NCBI GenBank assembly: GCA_932294295.1
Contig: OW028584.1
Coordinates: 20,181,638 to 20,245,637, forward strand
Reading direction: 5' to 3'
Source of the DNA: Alitta virens
Lineage: Eukaryota; Annelida; Polychaeta; Phyllodocida; Nereididae
DNA: 64,000 nucleotides
The translations under genes and the position numbers were made by a program. Below, one piece after another: positions 60,101 to 64,000 of this stretch. Below the pieces are notes generated by a model. The model saw nothing but the letters and a program-made list of their open reading frames with translations, was not told the DNA's origin and searched no databases. How positions within the stretch are numbered: position 1 is the first letter of the stretch; each line of letters begins with the position of its first letter.

Positions 60101-62299
60101 TCGAATTTAGACAGCTGTAGCAACCCGTTCCTGGCTGTAGCTATAACTGGCTAAAGCCAGCCACTTCTGTCCAATACTAGCTTATAGTCTGCTTACATCT
60201 TGAAAAATATGAACCCTTCGTAAATTTATTACAAGTTTATCTAATATCTCATAAATATGTATCTGCAATAATGTACTCTTAGATCTGGCTTTGAGTAGCC
60301 AGCTATACCCAGACAGTTCTGTTTATTGGTAGGTAGCATCTTATAGCAAAAGTTATCTAGCTTTGTCTAGGTTCAATTTGACAGGCCGTTGTTAATGAAA
60401 CTAACTGTATATATAGTTTACTTCTGATTTTGATGTAATAAGCAAAATCTAGTATGGTCCTAAGATTGCTGATCTTGTCACAACATGAAGGGGGTTTTAT
60501 TACACATACCTTCTGGGTTCTGGTTTCCCCCACAACCGCCAGGTGGCCTCCATGGTCTCTGCAGAATGACTGAGCTTCTTTCCAGGGTTTTCTTTCAGGG
60601 GCAATGATGAAAGTCAAATTGCCATCCTCATAGTACAAGGAAGAGGCTGGCCATGCTAAAACTATGCAATCAAAACAATAGAAAACTATTAATAAAGGGT
60701 CATATCTACACATCGTATGAATATCAAACAGATATCTCCCCCCCCCCTACCAGTTTATATTCTCCCATGAAATGTGCTAATCCAATCAGATTGCTTCATT
60801 CATATCATGTGACTGTCCAATATTTTGCTATATTGGAAAGGGAAAAGTTATATTGGATTGGAAGAAATATATTTGATAGAAACAATTATATTGGATAGAA
60901 AAAATAATATATTTGATTTGAAAAGTAATATTGGATTGAACATGCTATATTGGATAGAAAAGTTGCATTGACAGAACATTGGATAGAAGAAGGTTATTGT
61001 GGATTGAAGAGTTATATTGGATAAAAGATGTTATATTTGATATCTTCATTAAGGTTCTGAATTTTATTTCTGTTTTTATTTGTTTCTTTCGAGGTCTAAA
61101 CTGCATGAATAAAGGCATTTGTATAAATCAGACTTTCTAGCAATTTTGTGACATTTCATCATGGAATATAACTAAAATGGTGGATGGGAATTCGTCCAAT
61201 ATAGAGTTTTATTGGATTCAGAAAACTATATTGGACTCAGCTAACGCCTCTTCCAATAATATAGCTGTTATTCGTCCAATAAAACTCTATATTGGTCTTT
61301 TGCCATCCACTATGGTTATAATATTTTTTTTTTTAGCTTAATGAAAATTCTTGTGACTTCCTACTTCTGAGGAAAAATTGCAAATATTCGCCACTGCTTT
61401 CATGTGTCAATTCGGGTATATTAATGACAAATGTATCATGAATAATATTACTGCATAAATAAAAACATTTACGCGAGTATATATTAATCTATTCTTTGAA
61501 TGATACAGATTGTGTCTGAATAATTTTTCAGTGTGACTATATCTCCCATCCCTGATTCCTGAGAACACGTATGGAATATATATATGCATATCTCATACTT
61601 GGTAATTCAACTGGAAAATAATCCAATCCCTATTCACTAGGAAGAGGGCTACAATTTCCATGGGGACAGCTGTCACAAATGATCCCACGTTCAAATTCCT
61701 AATCATTCTAAACTACCTTTAAAACGTGACATTTGTGGTCATACTTGAATTCAGTGGTCTGCTACAGCTTCTAAAACCTTTTAAAAAGAACACTTTTAAT
61801 TCTAAAACGAATGTGTGTTGTTCAAATTAAATGAGAAACCACGTTTTGGTATAATATCTACGCCATAATATAAGGCATTGTTATATACCAATCTGCAGTA
61901 CTCTGACAATGATGTGAACACGAATACTTCCTTGAAAGTTTTCATGTACACTCTTGTTTAACTTTAAAAACTGATATACATTCATTGTTATACTTAATCA
62001 TACATGATATATCCAGTTAAAATTATGTTTGAACAAATACTGTTGGAAAATATTCACAAAAACACTCATTTGAAAACACTTTCAACTGAGATCAGACAGA
62101 GAAAGTGCTTCATCAATTCAATATAAAAATACCTTTCGGGCACATACGATAACTCGTGTTTAAATTATTATCAAAAACAAGTAGAATACTGTCTCAATGA
62201 TCGCCATTAATAACGCTATTTCGTAAATAATTAATCGTGTAACTTACCTAATATAAGTAAGAGTAAAATCCAAATATAGAGTCCATAAAAAACTCCCAT
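53894..62299 (-). CDS. Type I transmembrane receptor with two C-type lectin-like domains (nine coding exons, 427 aa)
   Basis: Nine exons join with consistent phases into a 1,284-nt frame ending in TGA. Order: signal peptide (about 1-24); CTLD1 (about 25-148) with Cys51/Cys146 and Cys122/Cys138 in the conserved CTLD pairing pattern and a WIG motif at 83-85; CTLD2 (about 149-279), a long form with an extra Cys152/Cys169 pair, core Cys186/Cys278 and Cys252/Cys270, and WVG at 220-222; a stalk to 324 with Cys300; a hydrophobic helix at 325-347 followed by basic residues; and a cytoplasmic tail with Tyr355, 377, 393, 398, 401, 415 and 425. N-glycosylation sequons are at Asn32 and Asn104. From family knowledge CTLDs bind sugars or proteins outside the cell. 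The calcium motifs are altered (RPD and WFD in CTLD1, QPS and WAN in CTLD2), so calcium-dependent sugar binding is doubtful. The ligand and signalling role are unknown. The fold and topology are strong; the exact ends rest on splice-site reading. Confidence 0.88.
54382..54387 (-). promoter_or_regulatory. Intronic poly(A) signal AATAAA (possible tail-less isoform)
   Basis: AATAAA lies inside intron 8, about 155 bases downstream of the in-frame TAG reached when the exon 8 donor is skipped. Use of this site would give a receptor ending KLRR just inside the membrane. In AT-rich DNA such hexamers are common, so use is not proven. Confidence 0.35.
54545..54626 (-). CDS. Lectin-like receptor exon 8: transmembrane helix
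   Basis: After TTTTCAG it encodes AIYVILGAGIAFVLLLIPII and then VLATKLR: a single membrane span followed by positive charges, as expected of a type I protein. It leaves in phase 2 at AGAAG|GTAGGT. If this donor is not used, translation adds one arginine and stops at TAG (54541-54543). Confidence 0.88.
55447..55563 (-). CDS. Lectin-like receptor exon 7: extracellular stalk
   Basis: It encodes 39 codons of a charged, glutamate- and lysine-rich stalk with one cysteine (residue 300), phase 1 to phase 1, ending AATG|GTGAGA. The acceptor is a tandem CAGAAG (NAGNAG), so the first glutamate can be included or skipped in frame. No domain is recognised. The unpaired cysteine could link receptor chains, but that is inference. 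Confidence 0.82.
55850..56025 (+). repeat. Dispersed repeat shared with 35.7 kb, copy 2 (receptor intron 6)
   Basis: It is the second copy of the unnamed repeat and lies between receptor exons 6 and 7. Confidence 0.5.
56390..56548 (-). CDS. Lectin-like receptor exon 6: C-terminal part of CTLD2
   Basis: It is bounded by TTCTGCAG and TTGA|GTAAGT, phase 1 to phase 1, 53 codons. It contains FWEGGQPSREGHC at the QPD position, WANEVC at the WND position, and EAFACQ, which closes the second CTLD. Proline is kept in QPS, but the calcium-ligand acidic residue is serine. Confidence 0.9.
   Translation of the reverse strand, partial: VDQWLRPSGKVVNPVGKGTASALRSSERSPISGQMRFVQSLKHLLVRFLQNL
56652..57570. 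mobile_element. Long inverted repeat (about 200-bp arms) in receptor intron 5
   Basis: The left arm (about 56652-56850) and right arm (about 57366-57570) are inverted copies. They share AAATGCGTTTTTGATAACAA, ATTTATGCTTGGTGAAATTA and ACGTTTACCTCATGGGTGGG in matching order. The spacer holds a retrotransposon 3' end. The transcribed intron could form a long double-stranded RNA. Confidence 0.75.
56878..57320 (-). mobile_element. Retrotransposon 3' end inside receptor intron 5
   Basis: Minus-strand translation gives FTRHENKLRLPAVRYEFARH followed by YKVPIIYNNMPKHF, a pattern typical of the extreme C terminus of non-LTR retrotransposon ORF2. It is degraded downstream. It lies between the arms of a long inverted repeat, suggesting it was captured by, or is part of, a composite element. 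Confidence 0.55.
57820..58071 (-). CDS. Lectin-like receptor exon 5: first two thirds of CTLD2
   Basis: It is bounded by TTTATAG and TTTGG|GTAAGTAAT, phase 1 to phase 1, 84 codons. It begins EGACEW with Cys152 and Cys169, forming the N-terminal hairpin of a long-form CTLD, then W-Y-K-A-R-x-F-C with H-G-G-R-L and the core YWVGYT. The next AG two bases on would bring in a stop, which fixes this acceptor. GC content is clearly higher than in the flanking introns. Confidence 0.9.
58330..58503. mobile_element. MITE, same family, copy 4, in receptor intron 4, with doubled ends
   Basis: Two nested ATAGACTTGGA-type starts and two CCAAGTCTATGA-type ends bracket the family core (GATGACGTCATGTGAGTCC). 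Each end is duplicated, consistent with a copy inserted into or extended by another. Confidence 0.75.
58770..58907 (-). CDS. Lectin-like receptor exon 4: C-terminal half of CTLD1
   Basis: It runs from TTTCAG to GAGAG|GTGTGT, phase 1 to phase 1. It encodes the sequon NFS, the loop W-S-K-S-R-P-D at the usual QPD/EPN position, Cys122, then WFDHPC with the exact spacing of the usual WND-x-x-C, and the ending PHAFICE that closes a CTLD. The RPD and WFD replacements are visible differences from sugar-binding CTLDs. Confidence 0.9.
59358..59460 (-). CDS. Lectin-like receptor exon 3: central CTLD1 with WIG motif
   Basis: It is bounded by TTGCAG on the acceptor side and AAAG|GTACAG on the donor side, entering in phase 0 and leaving in phase 1. 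It encodes 34 codons including MWIGARSREDGWNWAETW, which matches the CTLD core strand (WIG) and the following tryptophan-rich loop. Confidence 0.88.
60081..60409. mobile_element. TIR element, ACAGTTAGTTT family, copy in receptor intron 2
   Basis: It is a reverse-oriented copy: TATAGTTTCATAAAATATGG at the left and TTAATGAAACTAACTGTAT at the right, with AGCTTTGTCTAGGTTCAATT inside. It is complete at both ends and shorter than the 18.3-kb copy. Confidence 0.7.
60510..60661 (-). CDS. Lectin-like receptor exon 2: end of signal peptide and first half of CTLD1
   Basis: It adds 51 codons: the rest of the leader (LVLAWPASS), then the CTLD1 start with the sequon NLT and the conserved pattern W-x-x-A-x-x-x-C-x-x-x-G-G-x-L. 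It enters in phase 1 and leaves in phase 0 at AAG|GTATGT. A second acceptor lies six bases downstream (TTTTAG, exon start 60655). It keeps the frame and would delete two leader residues. Confidence 0.87.
60826..61034. repeat. Degenerate ATTGGATAGAA array in receptor intron 1
   Basis: Roughly ten irregularly spaced copies of TATATTGGAT(A/T)GAA with variable A-rich linkers. Confidence 0.6.
61167..61322. repeat. Large hairpin in receptor intron 1
   Basis: Arms ATATAACTAAAATGGTGGAT and ATCCACTATGGTTATAAT-type, continuing through CCAATATAGAGTTTTATTGG and its inverse, enclose a loop of about 60 bases. It adjoins an ATTGGAT-rich array, with which it shares the word TATATTGG, so the two may be parts of one element. 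Confidence 0.65.
62248..62299 (-). CDS. Lectin-like receptor exon 1: start codon and signal peptide
   Basis: The ATG at 62299 opens 17 codons, MGVFYGLYIWILLLLIL, an uncharged hydrophobic run typical of a signal peptide core, and ends in phase 1 before a strong GTAAGTT donor. Upstream on the same strand a short ATG-AAC-TAA reading frame and a TTTTCAG at about 62333-62338 suggest a 5' UTR, possibly with its own splice acceptor. The start is chosen because it is the only in-frame ATG giving a signal peptide that joins exon 2 in frame. Confidence 0.85.
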
Positions 62300-62727
62300 T
62301 ACAAAATAAATAGTGCTCGATTTTAGTTCATCCTGAAAACATATTTCTAACTATTAATCCTCGTGTTAGTGTTCATGTTGTAGATTTACCATGGAAACTG
62401 GAATAGCGGCACTTTCAGACAATAGTGACTCGTTTTGACGCATTTATGAGGTCATAAAAGTTTAGACTGTCAGTCATTGTTCAAAATATGCAAATTAGCA
62501 TGGAATCAAAAGGTCAAATTTACATGAGAACTACCTGAATTTGACTTATCCAGCCCCCAAGTTTTGTCTATTTTATTTTCAATTTTTTCGTGATTATACA
62601 TTTAAAATATTTCAACAGATGGTTGGAAATTCGTGATATTATTTAAAGTTTACCATTCACGAAATGTAAACATAGAAATCCACGTTCGTCAGCACAGTTA
62701 AAGCCCTAAGGCTGGTTTGCACATTAA

Positions 62728-62740
62728 CCGCCAGAGGGCG
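62728..62740 (+). promoter_or_regulatory. CTCF-like motif upstream of the receptor gene
   Basis: CCGCCAGAGGGCG matches the CTCF core and lies about 430 bases upstream of the receptor start codon, in the same orientation as the motif near 52.75 kb. The region could be the distal promoter. Motif match only. Confidence 0.35.
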
Positions 62741-63167
62741 ATGCCTCCATCCGTTATTTATGCTAATTAGGGACATTTTTAACAGCAAACAGATCACTGC
62801 TTTAGTACAGTCATAAAGATAATAATTAGATCTATAGCACTGATAGATTTTAATACAAACATTTTATTGCTTTTTTTTTTGTGAAACTTAAAGTCAGCGA
62901 AAAGTTAGTTTCATAGAGTTGACACACTCATGCTATCTCTCGACTTAAGTTCTGAAAATTCACCCTGAATAGAAATTTCATGACTGATGATTGTTAGACA
63001 TGGGACACTTGATGCAGAAATTGATAGGCATTTATTAGGTACGTGTCCATGTGAGCTCTTACTGGGCTGGTTTTTTCTTAAATACACCGTGCACATGTAT
63101 TGATCTTAGGATTTGCAAACTTACAAAAACCTGACAATAAAAATTACGGAAACAACAAGGTAATTTT

Positions 63168-63232
63168 CAGTCAGTCAGCAAGTCAGTCAGCATGTCAATC
63201 AACCAGTCAGCAAGTCAGTCAATCAGTCAGAG
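63168..63232. repeat. CAGT-type tetranucleotide run
   Basis: Interrupted (CAGT)n with CAAGTCAG and CAATCA variants. Confidence 0.75.
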
Positions 63233-64000
63233 TCCTGGGTGACTCTCACATAATTGGAGCAAATCTCCATGCACATACAAATGTATCTAGCTATCTGAAC
63301 AACTCACCAGAGATCGCACACAACTCACCCAGCCACTTTTGACCTGGGCTCCTCGATTCAAACTTGCTCAATATTGTACAAGGAATACAAAGCCGCCGAA
63401 ATTAGGATATTATATGCTCTCTTCAAAGCAAAAAGTACATTGTTTAAGTGAAAGAGATGGTTTACATTTCACTCAATTACCTGTTATGCAAATTGCGGCA
63501 AATAAAATACATTTGTTATTGTTACAGTTTATTGACCTTAAGTTATTCATTTCAGGAAGATATAATAATTTGTTTATACTTAGAAAATACCTATTCTGCC
63601 ACCTAAAATGTACCGTACAATATAGCCGTGCAATATAGGAAAATATTGCATGGCTCTCACCCAATCAGAAGTTAGGATTTCTACTAGCCATATAATATAG
63701 GACTATGTTGTTCGGCCAGTAATACGTTGCGTGTGCGTAGCGATAACGTAAATATAGTCCATGTGAGTTTTGGTAGACTGCGAGCTAACATTCCCAAATT
63801 AATTAGGCAATCTACTTGTAGACAGGTATAGCTAGAGAAAGGGTAGGTACATTAGTACAAAATGTAAACGAACCCCTATTAAAAATGGTCAGTTGAAGTG
63901 ACCATTATATAGTGTAATTGTTGCTACACAAGGAGAAATATCGTGACTAATGAAAGAAAATTTTGAATATATTCAAAATATTTTGATGATACTGGTTCTC

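Larger units (their letters stand above)
62340..64000. other. No gene seen; region upstream of the receptor
   Basis: It probably includes the receptor promoter and any 5' UTR exon, but neither can be fixed from sequence. It contains a CTCF-like site, a CAGT run and, near 63,630-63,720, a short ATATAG-GCAATAT inverted pattern. Confidence 0.45.

Noticed and set aside
1..64000. A multi-gene novel system (defence, biosynthesis or similar)
   Set aside because: Only one gene can be supported; the rest is repeats and unique non-coding DNA.

Overview
The window is AT-rich nuclear DNA from an animal. It has GT-AG introns, AATAAA poly(A) signals, tRNA-derived SINEs, non-LTR retrotransposon debris, short terminal-inverted-repeat (TIR) elements and long simple-sequence arrays. 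There are no operons, Shine-Dalgarno sites or CRISPR arrays. The repeat mix and the gene suggest an invertebrate, but I cannot name a species or phylum from the sequence.

The one gene that can be built with confidence is on the minus strand at 53,894-62,299. It has nine coding exons whose splice sites and phases all agree, and it encodes 427 residues: signal peptide, two tandem C-type lectin-like domains (CTLDs), a short stalk, one transmembrane helix and a 76-residue tail with seven tyrosines. It reads as a type I cell-surface lectin-like receptor. Its introns carry a palindromic MITE (intron 4), a TIR element (intron 2), an ATTGGAT-rich array with a large hairpin (intron 1), and a long inverted repeat around a retrotransposon 3' end (intron 5). 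Reading through the last donor gives an immediate stop with a poly(A) signal downstream, so a tail-less form is possible.

The other 54 kb are gene-poor. At 6.3-7.0 kb there are two weak minus-strand candidate exons, one of them in a GC-rich patch. 7.7-9.3 kb holds an inverted-repeat element, a degenerate TGGGCCAACA-type array split by a dispersed repeat, and a Gly-tRNA-like SINE. 11.4-13.9 kb is a 2.5-kb purine-rich GGA/GTA array with higher-order repeat structure, which produces several very long but artefactual reading frames. 14.6-18.8 kb has nested palindromic elements and a perfect five-copy 51-bp repeat. 24.2-25.5 kb has block-structured pentanucleotide arrays and a Harbinger-like TIR element with a TTA target duplication. 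29-37 kb has further foldback elements and a second SINE copy with its target duplication. 37.4-38.1 kb is a broken reverse transcriptase. 43.7-44.6 kb is a two-unit-length minisatellite. 45-51 kb has more MITEs and pentanucleotide arrays.

At least three short-element families recur across the window: the CAGATAGCATTCCAAATCG family (seven copies), the CATAGACTTGGAAAC family (four) and the ACAGTTAGTTT family (three). They, the SINEs and the microsatellites explain most of the non-genic structure. I see no multi-gene system here. The most biologically interesting item is the two-CTLD receptor with its tyrosine-rich tail and incomplete calcium-site motifs.
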